Source of the DNA: CAG-552 sp964516925
GTDB lineage: Bacteria; Bacillota; Clostridia; Christensenellales; Pumilibacteraceae
DNA: 64,000 bases
NCBI GenBank assembly: GCA_964516925.1
Contig: CAZEXL010000005.1
Coordinates: 1-64,000, forward strand
Reading direction: 5' to 3'
In this document: one piece after another, positions 33,293 through 43,065 of the stretch
Numbering within the stretch: the first letter of the stretch is position 1
Layout: each line of letters starts with the position of its first letter
The notes under the pieces: generated by a model
Told to the model about the DNA's origin: nothing
What the model saw: the letters and a program-made list of their open reading frames with translations, nothing else
Database searches by the model: none
Translations under genes and position numbers: made by a program

Positions 33293-34798
33293 TTAAAACG
33301 GAAGCTCGTCGCTGCCCGGCTTTACGGACAAAATCTCTTCGACAGATCTGAGCGGCGCAGAACTTTCTTCCTCATCTTGCTCTTTTTCTTGCGGTTGCGC
33401 CGGCTTGGGCGTTACGGAAGCGTCCTGTTCTTCGAAGGACACGTATGCCCCGCGCCAACGAAGGTCGATGGTGTCGGTTTGTCCGTTACGGTGCTTAGCA
33501 ACAATAAGCTGAACGGCGTCGCGCTCTTCCTCGGTAACGTTTTTGTCGCTGTCGGCGTATTGACGATACAAGAACATAATGATGTCGGCGTCCTGCTCGA
33601 TTGCGCCCGATTCACGCAAGTCGCTCATTACGGGCACCTTTTCCTTACGCTTTTCGACGTCACGCGAAAGCTGACTGAGCAAGAGTATAGGGACGTTAAG
33701 CTCTTTTGCCGCAATTTTTAAATTTCGGGTTATGTCGCTTATTTCCTGCTGACGATTTTCCACTCGCTTAGAGGGCGACATAAGCTGAAGATAGTCTATC
33801 ATTACTATATCCAACCCCCTTTCGCGTTTGAGCTTTCGGCATTTGCTGATTATATCCACCGGAGTGGTTGCCGACGTGTCGTCCACGAAAATGCTAGACT
33901 TATCTAGCTTGGTTTTTGCAAGCATAAGCCGTTGCCACTCGGCGTCGGAAAGATTGCCCGAATTGGCTTTGGTCATATCTACCTTGGCTACCGAACACAA
34001 CATTCTGCGCGCAAGCTGAACGGCAGGCATTTCCAACGAAAATACCGCCGCGCTTATCGGTACTTTTTTGCCCGTTTCGGTGGTACGTTCGGCAAAAGCC
34101 GCAGCTTGAATAAAGTTCATGCCTATACTCGTCTTACCTTGACCGGGACGCGCCGCAATGATTATAAGGTCACCGCTTTGGAAGCCGTTTAACAAGTTAT
34201 CCAACCTTCTGAATCCGGTAGGAATTCCCTTAAAGAACAACGGATCGCGCTCAACCTGCTCCATACGTTCTATCGCTTCGCTTGCCGCGTCGGATATGGG
34301 ACGCAGCTCCATACGAGTATTCCCTTCGCCCAATGCGAAAATAGCTTTTTCGGCGTACGACATAGCGTCCTCTTCGCCCGAATACGCAACGTTTGCCACT
34401 TTGTTGGATAAATCGATAAGTTTGCGACGAAGTTTGTTTTGCTTAACTATTTCTACGTACGAAGCGTAATTTGCCGCCGACGGCAACACGTTGCTTAGCG
34501 ACGTTACGTAGTTAATGCCGCCTACCGCCTCCATATTGCCGAGCTTTTCAAGTTCTTGAACAAGCGTGATTATATCGATGGGCTTGTTGTCGGCGTAGAC
34601 GTTTTTCATCGCTTCGAATATCATCTGATGCGCCGGAGAATAAAAATCGTCGGGGCTGAGCGAAGCTAATATTTCGTTGGGCACGTATTCGTCAATCAGC
34701 ACGCAACACAACACGGCTTGTTCCGCTTCGTTGTTTTGCGGCATTATTTTGCCCTTAACGTTTGGATGAATTCTTTTGTCTTTTGCGGTATCAGCCAT
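33293..34798 (-). CDS. dnaB: Replicative DNA helicase DnaB
   Basis: Hexameric 5'-3' helicase of the replication fork (called DnaC in Bacillus). 501 residues. It has an N-terminal helical primase-binding domain (NNEAEQAVLCCVLID), a linker, and the RecA-like C-domain with Walker A ARPGQGKTS (near 212), Walker B DIVMIDYLQLM and the arginine-finger region SDLRESGAIEQDAD. The ATG follows CGGAGG and overlaps the upstream lipoprotein gene by 8 bp. The C-terminal tail is longer and more acidic than usual. The helicase-loader genes dnaD/dnaI are at 41.6-44 kb. Confidence 0.96.
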   Translation of the reverse strand: MADTAKDKRIHPNVKGKIMPQNNEAEQAVLCCVLIDEYVPNEILASLSPDDFYSPAHQMIFEAMKNVYADNKPIDIITLVQELEKLGNMEAVGGINYVTSLSNVLPSAANYASYVEIVKQNKLRRKLIDLSNKVANVAYSGEEDAMSYAEKAIFALGEGNTRMELRPISDAASEAIERMEQVERDPLFFKGIPTGFRRLDNLLNGFQSGDLIIIAARPGQGKTSIGMNFIQAAAFAERTTETGKKVPISAAVFSLEMPAVQLARRMLCSVAKVDMTKANSGNLSDAEWQRLMLAKTKLDKSSIFVDDTSATTPVDIISKCRKLKRERGLDIVMIDYLQLMSPSKRVENRQQEISDITRNLKIAAKELNVPILLLSQLSRDVEKRKEKVPVMSDLRESGAIEQDADIIMFLYRQYADSDKNVTEEERDAVQLIVAKHRNGQTDTIDLRWRGAYVSFEEQDASVTPKPAQPQEKEQDEEESSAPLRSVEEILSVKPGSDELPF

Positions 34799-35774
34799 TT
34801 GTTTCCTCCGATTTTTCGTTAGCTACCATATAATCTTCGATGGATATTTGATTTTCGATCGGTTGCGAACATTCCGACTCGGCTTGATCGCTTTCTTCCG
34901 GCAAATCGACCGCCTCGACCGAAACGGAACCGAATTCGTTTTCGTCGTTTGAGCCCTTAGCGGAAAAATAAATTATCGCCGCGGTAATCGTTCCCAAAGC
35001 TATAGCTACGACAAACCAACCGGGCGCGTTGGACTGCCGACGGATTTTTATAAGCGACAAATCGCTACCGCTTTCAAGCTCCCACATAAGCGCGCCAAAC
35101 GCGGATAAAATGCCGCTGTCGTCAACGACGCTCTTCGTAATTTCGATGGCGCCGTCCGCAATAAACTTGACGTCCGACGTAAAGTAGTATCTTACGTGAA
35201 CGGCGTCCATGTCGACGTCGTATGCGCCTTTGCCGTTACTAGGCTTAAGCCCGAGCGAAGTAAACGCGTTTTTCACGCGTGAACAAACGTCGTTTTTTAT
35301 TTGCGAAAAGTCGTAATTAACTTCGTGCTTATATTCGTGTTTTAGATAAAAGAAGCCGTACTCGCTGTTTTCGTGCGAGAAAGAAAATAAATCGGTATCG
35401 CAAGTAAACGAAAAACAATCGTAGTAGTCGTATCCCCAATAGTCTTCTTGAGAATCGACCGTTATGGTATAGCCGTAGCAAGACTCGACGTTTACTCCTC
35501 GTAATCCCGCAAGCAAACCGCCTGCCTGTTCGCTGCTAAATAGTCCGCTGGGCAAAACCAATTCCAGCCTGCTGCCAAACGGCGTTTGCGAGCTGCTGTC
35601 GTACAACGTGATAACGTTTACGGTAATCGAAACGTATTCGATTTTGTCGCTTTGCGCATAAGAAGCATAATCCAAATCCTCGTCGGTCAAAGCAAAAATA
35701 CCCGAACACGCGCAAAGAGCGAACGCAAACAACGTTATGCAAAGCGTACATAAAATTTTTCCGACTCTTTTCAT
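34791..35774 (-). CDS. Lipoprotein with C-terminal membrane anchor, function unknown
   Basis: 327 residues. A lipoprotein signal peptide ends with the lipobox LCAC (Cys23). The extracellular part is beta-rich with aromatic clusters (DYWGYDYYDCF). A transmembrane helix near 250-270 (WFVVAIALGTITAAIIYFSA) leads to an acidic cytosolic tail. Double anchoring, by lipid and by helix, is unusual. AAGGAG box. It overlaps dnaB and follows pepF by 37 bp; no functional link is evident. Confidence 0.75.
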   Translation of the reverse strand: MKRVGKILCTLCITLFAFALCACSGIFALTDEDLDYASYAQSDKIEYVSITVNVITLYDSSSQTPFGSRLELVLPSGLFSSEQAGGLLAGLRGVNVESCYGYTITVDSQEDYWGYDYYDCFSFTCDTDLFSFSHENSEYGFFYLKHEYKHEVNYDFSQIKNDVCSRVKNAFTSLGLKPSNGKGAYDVDMDAVHVRYYFTSDVKFIADGAIEITKSVVDDSGILSAFGALMWELESGSDLSLIKIRRQSNAPGWFVVAIALGTITAAIIYFSAKGSNDENEFGSVSVEAVDLPEESDQAESECSQPIENQISIEDYMVANEKSEETNG

Positions 35775-35811
35775 TTAGACTCCTTAAATTTTTTGCACCG
35801 ATTATACGGCG

Positions 35812-37584
35812 TTAGTTTAATTCTTCTTCCAAAAGTTTTAACGTTTCGTTAAACTCTTTCATTGCGACTTCGTAAGGCGCTTTGGTCGCAAGATCTACGC
35901 CGGCGTTTTTAAGAATATTATACGGACTGTCGCTTCCGCCCGCGCAAAGGAACCTTTTGTAGCGAGCGAGATTGTCGGGATTTTCCAAAATTCCGTTTAC
36001 GATATTGATTGCGCTAGTAAAGCCGGTTGAGTATTTGTACACGTAGAACGCAGTATAAAAATGAGGAATACGCGCCCATTCGTAACGAATATTGTCGTCG
36101 TGCACTACCGCTTGCCCGTAGTATTTTTTGTTGAGTTCGTAGTACTTGTCGCTTAACGACTGCGCGGTAAGCGGTTCGCCGTTAAGATCCATATCGTGCG
36201 CTATCTTTTCGAATTCGGCAAACATGGTTTGACGGAAAAGCGTCGTACGGAACATGTCTACGTAGAACGAAAGCAAATACTTTTTGAGCGCCTTGTCCTT
36301 TACGGTGGAGATAAGGTACTTTAGAAGGAACACTTCGTTTACGGTAGAAGCTACTTCGGCAACGAAGATCTGGTACTGCGATTTGCTTGGCCCCCAAGTT
36401 TTATTGGAATAATACGTATGCATTGCGTGTCCGAGCTCGTGAGCAACGGTAAAGATGTCGTGCGTAGTGGGCGTATAGTTAAGCAATACGTACGGATGCG
36501 TGCCGTAACTGCCCCAACTGTACGCGCCGCTTCGCTTGCCTTCGTTTTCGAATACGTCAATCCAACCGCCGTCGCGCGCCTGCTCTAGCAAATTGCGATA
36601 CTCTTCGCCAAGGGGCGCAAGTCCTTTTATAACAAGATCGAAAGCGTCCTCGTAGCTAAGCTTCATTTCCGCGTTTTCTACAAGCGGCACGAACAAATCG
36701 TACATATGCATGTCTGCGCCGCCCATAGCCTTTTTGCGAAGCGCCATATATTTATGCATAACGGCGGTATTTTCGTCAACCGCCTCGATAAGCTTGTTGT
36801 ACACGTCCATGGGAACGTTGTCGCCGAACAACGACTTTTGCAAGCAATCGTCGTATCCGCGCGCTTTGGCAAAGAAATTGTCTTTCTTTACGCTTCCGCC
36901 GTACGTCGTCGCTATGGTGTTAATAAACTTTTTGTACGATTCGTACATTCCGTTAAATGCGTCTTCACGCACCTTCGGATCGTCGTCGCAAAGGAAAACC
37001 GAATAATTGCCGTGAGTAAGTTGAACGTCTCCGTCCTTGGTCTTTATTTGCGGAAATTTAAGCTCTACGTTGTTAAGAGTGGTGAATATCTCCATGTAAT
37101 TGCCGGTAGCCTGACTTGCCATAGAAAGCAATCTTTCTTCCTTGTCCGAAAGAATGTACTTTTTGCTACGAACGATTTCTTTAAGCATAAAATCGTACGG
37201 CTCAAAATTTTTGTCGGCAATAACGTCGTTTAAAAATTCGTCGTTAAGCGAAGATATTTCGCTTTCCATAAAAGACATTGCGGTATTAAGTTTACCCGCA
37301 AGCATCATCGCCTTGTCGCAAAACGCAACGTATTTTTGAACCGCTCCGTCCTGATCACGACGCATGCGAGCGTAACAATAAAGCTTGCTGAAATAAAGGT
37401 CGGCGTCTTGGTTTAGATCCAAAAACTCCTTAAGATTTGCTTTGTCCCCAAGCTTGCCTTCGTACGAAGCAAGTTTAGCTTCGAACTTTAATGCTTCGTT
37501 GAAAATCTTTTCCCATTCTTCGTCGGACGGTATAATGTCTTCGAGCTTCCATTTGTACTTGTCTTCTATTTCGTTTCTTTTCAT
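35812..37584 (-). CDS. pepF: Oligoendopeptidase F
   Basis: Cytosolic M3-family zinc metallopeptidase that cuts short peptides. 590 residues, normal length. The zinc motif HELGHAMHTYYSN (near residues 387-399) is intact, and the distal glutamate motif follows in VAEVASTVNEVFLL. The C-terminal substrate region (HDDNIRYEWARIPHFYTAFYVYKYSTG) is typical. AGGAG box, own promoter. Confidence 0.95.
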   Translation of the reverse strand: MKRNEIEDKYKWKLEDIIPSDEEWEKIFNEALKFEAKLASYEGKLGDKANLKEFLDLNQDADLYFSKLYCYARMRRDQDGAVQKYVAFCDKAMMLAGKLNTAMSFMESEISSLNDEFLNDVIADKNFEPYDFMLKEIVRSKKYILSDKEERLLSMASQATGNYMEIFTTLNNVELKFPQIKTKDGDVQLTHGNYSVFLCDDDPKVREDAFNGMYESYKKFINTIATTYGGSVKKDNFFAKARGYDDCLQKSLFGDNVPMDVYNKLIEAVDENTAVMHKYMALRKKAMGGADMHMYDLFVPLVENAEMKLSYEDAFDLVIKGLAPLGEEYRNLLEQARDGGWIDVFENEGKRSGAYSWGSYGTHPYVLLNYTPTTHDIFTVAHELGHAMHTYYSNKTWGPSKSQYQIFVAEVASTVNEVFLLKYLISTVKDKALKKYLLSFYVDMFRTTLFRQTMFAEFEKIAHDMDLNGEPLTAQSLSDKYYELNKKYYGQAVVHDDNIRYEWARIPHFYTAFYVYKYSTGFTSAINIVNGILENPDNLARYKRFLCAGGSDSPYNILKNAGVDLATKAPYEVAMKEFNETLKLLEEELN

Positions 37585-37647
37585 AACGACTCCTATAATT
37601 TGCTATTTATTTGCGGCTTATTTTTGCCGCTTAACGTGCTAAGATTT

Positions 37648-37676
37648 ATTGTACCACTTTTTGGATTTTTTCGCAA
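37648..37676 (-). promoter_or_regulatory. Promoter of pepF
   Basis: Minus strand: TTGCGA (37671-37676), 17-bp spacer, TACAAT (37648-37653). The leader of about 60 nt contains a small GCGGCAAAAATAAGCCGC hairpin. Confidence 0.75.
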
Positions 37677-37713
37677 GCGTTTTAGCGAATAATTTCCGTT
37701 TGTACTTTAGCCG

Positions 37714-40392
37714 CTAATCCGCTCTTTGCACGCGACTTCCGCCGCCTGCGCCTGCCGAAGTAACGACGAGTTTATCGAAAATTCGATCGGTAAGCTCGGA
37801 CCTGTGCGTAACGACGCCCACAAGCGTATCTGCCGACAGCACGGTAAGCGCGTCGATTACCGTGTCTATCGACTGCGAATCGAGCGTACCGAACCCCTCG
37901 TCCAAAAAGAAAAATTCGTACGATTTGTATCTTGCAATTTCACGCGATATGGCAATTGCAAGCGACAACGAAGCCAAAAACGTTTCTCCGCCCGAAAGCG
38001 TGCTTGCTTTTCGCCTCATGCCGTCAAAGCAAAAATCTCGTATCCAAAAAGTTCCGTCCTCGTATTCCAGCGTGTACTTGCCGCCCGTAAGATCGCTTAG
38101 CACGAGCGACGCCGATGCCGTAAACTGTAAAACGTATTCTTCGGCTACGTACTCTACGAACTTGTCGCCCGAAACAAGCTTGTAAATATCGGAATATACG
38201 TCGTACAAACGTTTGCTTTCCGTACGCTCTTTTTCAAGTTCTCGCTTCTTGCTTAAATTTTGCTCGGCGACTTCTATTTCCTTTTCTGCTCTTGCAATAA
38301 AGGCAATAAGCGTCTCTTTTTCTTTTTTTGCTCGGCTCAGCTCGTCGCTTTTTTTCTCGGCTTTTTGCGCGTCGAACGGCGGCTTTAACGCAACCTGCTC
38401 TTTAAGTTTTTGCACCGATTCGCTCGCTGCGGCAGTACTTGCGATAAGACTTAAATGTTCTTTTCGTTTCAATTCGAGTTTTTTATTTGCGTTTTCGACT
38501 TTTGCGGCGTATTCGTCGTACCGTGCCGCAGTTGCTTTAAGCGACAATAAATCGCTAATGCCTTTTTGGTTTATTTCTTCGCTTAACTTGTCCGCTTCTA
38601 CACGCTCTGCCACCCCTTGTCTTTTTACGTCGTCGGCATTTTTTTGAGCCGTTTCGTATTTTTGGGCTGTAAGTTTGATTTCGGTTTGCAAGTCCTTAAG
38701 CTCTTTGTCCAGCTTGTACGCCGCCATAGCGTATTTTTGCAATTCGTCGATTTTGTCGGGTACTTTGAGCGTTTCGCCTATTTTCGACAGCTCTGCTTTT
38801 GCCCGTTCAAGCTCGGCGTTTAGTAACGCGGCGTTTTTTTGATACTCGTCGTACATAACGACGCTCGTTTGTTTAACGCTTAAAAGTCCGTTGTAAACAT
38901 CTAGCGCGTTTTGATATTCCTCTTCTACGCTTTTAAGTTCGTCGCCTAACTCGTCAACGCTTTCGTCGCGTTTTTTGTGCAGAGTTCCGCCGCAAACCGG
39001 ACACACGTCGCCGTCCGACAGCCCGCTTCGAATAAACGCCGCCGCCTGAGAACGTCTGCGTTCTTCTTGCAAAAATTTTTGACGCTCCACTTCTTTTTTT
39101 AGCGACTCGACGGTTGCGAAAGCTTGCGATATCTTACGTTCGTTTTCGAGCGTTTTTTCCATTTGCTTCGCTCGTTTTTCGTTTGCTTCGTCCGCTTTTT
39201 TTTGCAAGTCGGCTAGCGACCTAAGTCGTGATTCGTATTCTTTTTTTAGATCGTCTATACGTTGTTTTAAGTCGAAAACGTCAAAGTACTCGCCTTTTTC
39301 GCCAAAATTCGTTACGTCGAATATCGCCTTTAGATTTTCGTCGAGCAGTACTCGCTTATTTCGCTCTAATTCGACCAATTTTTCTTTTTCGTCTTTTAAA
39401 TTTGCTTCTTCGCTGCTTAACGTTTTCCACTTTTCGATAAGGTCGTTGCGATTTTGTTGGCGTTTTTCAAGTTGACGTAACAAGCTTTCGACGGTGCTTA
39501 TCGCGTTTTTTGCGTTTTCCGCCTCCTTTAGTTTGCTTTCGGCTTCCTCGAGCTCTTTTTTTGCCTTTATCTCTTCTTCGTTTGCGCGAGAAAGCGCTGC
39601 CGAACTTTCGTTTAGTTTGTTTTGTTCGACTGCCAAATTCTTTTCGGCTTCGACGCATTTATCGAAGATCCTTTTAATCTCGTCCTGCGTTGCTACCTCT
39701 TTGCTTAGCTCCGCTTCCAAAAGTTCGAGCTCTTTTTCTCGCTTTTTGTTGCGATTGACTTCTTTGCGATTTTCGTCGATAGCCGCCAAGGTAACGTCTT
39801 TTAGTTCGTCCAAACGCTCGTTAACGTTGTCGATGATCGTCTTAAACTCGTTGACTTTAGCCTTAAATTTAGACCCTAGCTCCTTGTATTTGCCGAGCTT
39901 AAAAAGATTGCCTACCGTAACGTTTCGTTCGCCCTTTTTTGCCGTAAGAAATTTTGCAAACTTACCTTGCTCCAAAATAACCGTTTGCGTAAAATCCTCG
40001 ACGCTAAGCCCTACGATTTCGCTTAAAGCGGCGTTTACCGCCGTAGTTTGCTCGGCAATCACTTCACCTTGGGTAAGATTGATAAGCTTTGCCTTGCTGC
40101 CGCTCGTTTTGCTTATTATTCGCGTTACCTCAAAAACGTCGCGTCGTCCGCCGTGCTCCGCCTCGAAGGTAAATCGTATTTCCGCCTTGTCCCTACGAAG
40201 ATTTACGTAGTCCGAAAGCAACGAAGCGCGATTACAGCTGCCGAACAACGCTATGATTATACAATCCAAAATGGTCGTTTTGCCGCTACCCGTATCGCCG
40301 CAAATGCAAAAGAGTCCGTCAAAACGCAGGTCTATTTCCTGACGATCGTAAAAGCTGTTTACGCCGTCGATTACAAGTGATAACGGTTTCAT
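37714..40392 (-). CDS. sbcC: DNA double-strand break repair ATPase SbcC
   Basis: Rad50-like partner of SbcD; the complex cuts hairpins and blocked DNA ends. 892 residues. Walker A is GDTGSGKTT (near 32-40), a long coiled coil is interrupted by the zinc hook CPVCGG (near 465-470), the ABC signature is TLSGGETFLASLSLA, and Walker B FFFLDEGFGTLD is at the C-terminus. The ATG overlaps the sbcD stop (ATGA), so the pair is coupled. Confidence 0.95.
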   Translation of the reverse strand: MKPLSLVIDGVNSFYDRQEIDLRFDGLFCICGDTGSGKTTILDCIIIALFGSCNRASLLSDYVNLRRDKAEIRFTFEAEHGGRRDVFEVTRIISKTSGSKAKLINLTQGEVIAEQTTAVNAALSEIVGLSVEDFTQTVILEQGKFAKFLTAKKGERNVTVGNLFKLGKYKELGSKFKAKVNEFKTIIDNVNERLDELKDVTLAAIDENRKEVNRNKKREKELELLEAELSKEVATQDEIKRIFDKCVEAEKNLAVEQNKLNESSAALSRANEEEIKAKKELEEAESKLKEAENAKNAISTVESLLRQLEKRQQNRNDLIEKWKTLSSEEANLKDEKEKLVELERNKRVLLDENLKAIFDVTNFGEKGEYFDVFDLKQRIDDLKKEYESRLRSLADLQKKADEANEKRAKQMEKTLENERKISQAFATVESLKKEVERQKFLQEERRRSQAAAFIRSGLSDGDVCPVCGGTLHKKRDESVDELGDELKSVEEEYQNALDVYNGLLSVKQTSVVMYDEYQKNAALLNAELERAKAELSKIGETLKVPDKIDELQKYAMAAYKLDKELKDLQTEIKLTAQKYETAQKNADDVKRQGVAERVEADKLSEEINQKGISDLLSLKATAARYDEYAAKVENANKKLELKRKEHLSLIASTAAASESVQKLKEQVALKPPFDAQKAEKKSDELSRAKKEKETLIAFIARAEKEIEVAEQNLSKKRELEKERTESKRLYDVYSDIYKLVSGDKFVEYVAEEYVLQFTASASLVLSDLTGGKYTLEYEDGTFWIRDFCFDGMRRKASTLSGGETFLASLSLAIAISREIARYKSYEFFFLDEGFGTLDSQSIDTVIDALTVLSADTLVGVVTHRSELTDRIFDKLVVTSAGAGGGSRVQRAD

Positions 40393-41498
40393 TCAAGCGC
40401 CTCCAAGAATAATTTTATCGTTTCTTCGCCAGGCTCTTCGCCGCGTACCGCTTTGTAATACGAAACGAACAGCTCTTCGTCCGTTTGCTGACGGCGACGA
40501 AGCACTTCGCGCTTTACCGCTTTGTTGATTACCGTAAGCTTAACGAGGCAGTCGTGCGAACGTAATTTTTCCGCCTCGGAAGGCTTAAGCGGCGTCGAGC
40601 TTTCGTAAATAAGTTCGGCGTAGCAGTCTTCGACGTTTTGCAATAATTCGTCCGCCTGCGCAAAATTCATAGCTTGAAGTCTGACGAGCTTCTTCCCGCT
40701 TTTTATGGGACAGTGGCGTACCGATTTGTCTGCGGAGTCGTAAATTATAAACTCTTTGTCGTCGTTTTCGTCAAAATGATATTTAAGCAAACTGCCGCTG
40801 TAATATGCGTTTTTTGATTTTGAAACGCATTGCGGCTTGTGAATGTGCCCCAGCGCACAATAATCCGCTTGCGGCAATACTTCTTTGGTAAGCAGCACGG
40901 CGTTGCCCGGTCGCTCGTCGCTTAACAGGCAATCGTCCATAAACAAGTGCGACGCAAAAACGTTGACTTCGCCGTCGGTAAAACATTTGCAACATTTTTT
41001 TACTAGCTCGCCGACAAACTGCGGATAGTCTTGCACGGCACAGTCGAACTGCTTGTCCATTCTGCTTTTTGACGGAAACGGAAGCGTGGCAAGATTGAGC
41101 TTTTCGCCGCTTTTAGAAGTGAATTTAAGCCAACCGAAGCCGCCCTGCATCGACGACGTACTTATTTCGCCGTTGTCAAGTCCTCCAACGATGTACGCAT
41201 TCAGCGCTTTTGCGAGTTCTTTGGGCGCAGCCAATCTGTCGGCGTCGTCGTGATTGCCCGCAAGTATCACTATCGGACGACTTGCCGACAGCTTTACGAG
41301 CGAGCGATAGAATAATTCTTCCGCCTCGGCGGACGGAACGGACGTGTCGAAAACGTCGCCGCTTACGACTATTATATCCACGTTTTCGCTTTTACAAAGC
41401 TCGTCCAGTTCGTCAAGCGCGGCTTCTTGTTCGGCTAATCTCGTTTTGTTTTCAAGGCGCTTGCCAAGATGCCAATCGGCTGTATGGGCTATTTTCAT
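40389..41498 (-). CDS. sbcD: Exonuclease SbcD
   Basis: Mre11-like Mn-dependent nuclease of the SbcCD complex. 369 residues. Metallophosphoesterase motifs: HTADWHLGKR (5-14), VSGDVFDT (near 45), LAGNHDD (near 80), FASHLFMDD and ALGHIHKPQ. The ATG has an AAGGAG box. An inverted repeat (41527-41548) lies about 30 bp upstream and could be an operator. Confidence 0.95.
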   Translation of the reverse strand: MKIAHTADWHLGKRLENKTRLAEQEAALDELDELCKSENVDIIVVSGDVFDTSVPSAEAEELFYRSLVKLSASRPIVILAGNHDDADRLAAPKELAKALNAYIVGGLDNGEISTSSMQGGFGWLKFTSKSGEKLNLATLPFPSKSRMDKQFDCAVQDYPQFVGELVKKCCKCFTDGEVNVFASHLFMDDCLLSDERPGNAVLLTKEVLPQADYCALGHIHKPQCVSKSKNAYYSGSLLKYHFDENDDKEFIIYDSADKSVRHCPIKSGKKLVRLQAMNFAQADELLQNVEDCYAELIYESSTPLKPSEAEKLRSHDCLVKLTVINKAVKREVLRRRQQTDEELFVSYYKAVRGEEPGEETIKLFLEALE

Positions 41499-41526
41499 TC
41501 GGTTCTCCTTGTGTAGCTAAAGCAAT

Positions 41527-41548
41527 CGTTACACTATATGTTGTAACG
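41527..41548. promoter_or_regulatory. Inverted repeat between sbcD and dnaD, candidate operator
   Basis: CGTTACA (41527-41533) and TGTAACG (41542-41548) form a 22-bp dyad. It lies in the divergent sbcD-dnaD region, over a TATAGT-like -10 for sbcD. It is not the Bacillus LexA consensus (CGAAC-N4-GTTCG). Confidence 0.4.
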
Positions 41549-41570
41549 AAAAAATTGTCTCTTTTTTTGC

Positions 41571-41599
41571 TTGAAAAAAAATTTCGTTTGTGATATTAT
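41571..41599 (+). promoter_or_regulatory. Promoter of the dnaD-dnaI operon
   Basis: TTGAAA (41571-41576), 17-bp spacer ending in TGA, TATTAT (41594-41599). The leader is about 45 nt with a TTGGAG ribosome binding site eight bases before the ATG. Confidence 0.8.
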
Positions 41600-41650
41600 A
41601 CAATATGCAGCGCTTTTAAGCAAGTCTTTTTTTACTTTGGAGCAAACAAA

Positions 41651-43063
41651 ATGTTTACCAAACTTTCAAAAGAAAAAAATATGGTTCGTTCGGTACAGCT
41701 CGACAACCTTTTTATAAGCGAATACATGCCCTTTGCGCCCGAAAATTACGTTAAAGTTTATATTGCAGGGCTAAGCATGGCGCACACTTCGGACAACAGC
41801 CTTGACGAGCTTGCTATTTTGCTCGGACTTGACAAATCGGTTATTATGGAGGCGTTCGTTTATTGGAACGAACAGGGCGTAGTTAATATCGTTTCGTCCG
41901 ATCCGCCCGAAATAGAGTACCTGGAAGTAAAACCGCTTAGCGCTCAAGTTAAAAAATACAGCAAAGCAAAGTACGAATCGTTTAACAATCAATTGCACGC
42001 AATGCTTCCGTCGCGCGTAATATTGCCGAGCGAATACAACGAGTACTACTCGATTATGGAAGTATTGCACATCGACGTAGACGCAATGCTTGCGATAATC
42101 GCATACTGCGTACGTCTTAAGGGCGAGAATATCGGATATCCGTACGTTTTGGCGGTAGCTCGCAACCTTGCGCATCAAGGCGCAACGAACTTTGAAAGAG
42201 TAAACGAAAAGTTAAACGAGCTTTCGCTGTACGAAAACGAATTGACGGCTATAATGAAGGCTCTGGGTTCAAGAAAGAGTCCCGACCACAACGACAGTCA
42301 AACGTACGTAAAGTGGACCAAAACGCTAGGGTTTACGCCCGAAGTCGTAATTCAAGTTGCTAAGTCGCTTAAAAAAGGCGGAATGGAACGTCTTGACGCA
42401 AAACTTACCAAGTATTACGAAAATCACGTTTTCTCGCTTGACGAGATTAAGGCGTACGAAGATAACAGAGACAGACTTTACTCGCTTACCAAAGAGATCA
42501 ATCGCATACTAGGCATATACATAGAGCAGCTGGATTACACCATAGAAACGTATATAAACAAATGGCTTTCGTTCGGTTTTTCGGACGACACGCTTATCCT
42601 TATCGCAAAATATTGCTACGCACACGATATGCGTTCGCTTAGCGTAATGGACGAAACGGTTAAAAAATTCTACAAACAAGGCTTGCTGTCGCAAAGTTCT
42701 ATAAGTTCGTTTATAAGCGAAGCCGTTTCGATAGACGAAGACATCCGCCGCATATTGTCGCTTGCGGGCGTAACCCGAAACGTAACTTCGTGGGACCGAG
42801 ATTACTATCACACCTGGACGTACTCTTGGAAAATGCCGAAGGACGTCATAGACTACGCCGCTTCGCTGGCTAAGGGTAAAGGCAACGCCGCGGCGTACGT
42901 TAATTCCATTCTTGCATCGTGGCACGAACATAGCGTAACAAACGTGGAAGACGCAAAAAAATACTCGGTTCAAGAGCCTAAGGAAAAACAAAACGTTGTT
43001 ACGGCAAAAAGCGCCGAACAGCTTAACGCATTGTTTGCGCATCTTAATCCGGAGGACATCTGA
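41651..43063 (+). CDS. DnaD-domain replication protein
   Basis: 470 residues. The N-terminal part is a winged-helix-like DnaD/DnaB N-domain (NLFISEYMPFAPENYVKVYI, DELAILLGLDKSVIMEAFVYW). Two DnaD-like helical domains follow, with the characteristic YxxxI end (WLSFGFSDDTLILIAKYC). Length fits the DnaB-DnaD family of Bacillota helicase loaders. It is followed 2 bp later by a DnaI-like ATPase gene. Together they should load the DnaB helicase at 33.3 kb during initiation or restart. Confidence 0.9.
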   Translation: MFTKLSKEKNMVRSVQLDNLFISEYMPFAPENYVKVYIAGLSMAHTSDNSLDELAILLGLDKSVIMEAFVYWNEQGVVNIVSSDPPEIEYLEVKPLSAQVKKYSKAKYESFNNQLHAMLPSRVILPSEYNEYYSIMEVLHIDVDAMLAIIAYCVRLKGENIGYPYVLAVARNLAHQGATNFERVNEKLNELSLYENELTAIMKALGSRKSPDHNDSQTYVKWTKTLGFTPEVVIQVAKSLKKGGMERLDAKLTKYYENHVFSLDEIKAYEDNRDRLYSLTKEINRILGIYIEQLDYTIETYINKWLSFGFSDDTLILIAKYCYAHDMRSLSVMDETVKKFYKQGLLSQSSISSFISEAVSIDEDIRRILSLAGVTRNVTSWDRDYYHTWTYSWKMPKDVIDYAASLAKGKGNAAAYVNSILASWHEHSVTNVEDAKKYSVQEPKEKQNVVTAKSAEQLNALFAHLNPEDI

Positions 43064-43065
43064 TT

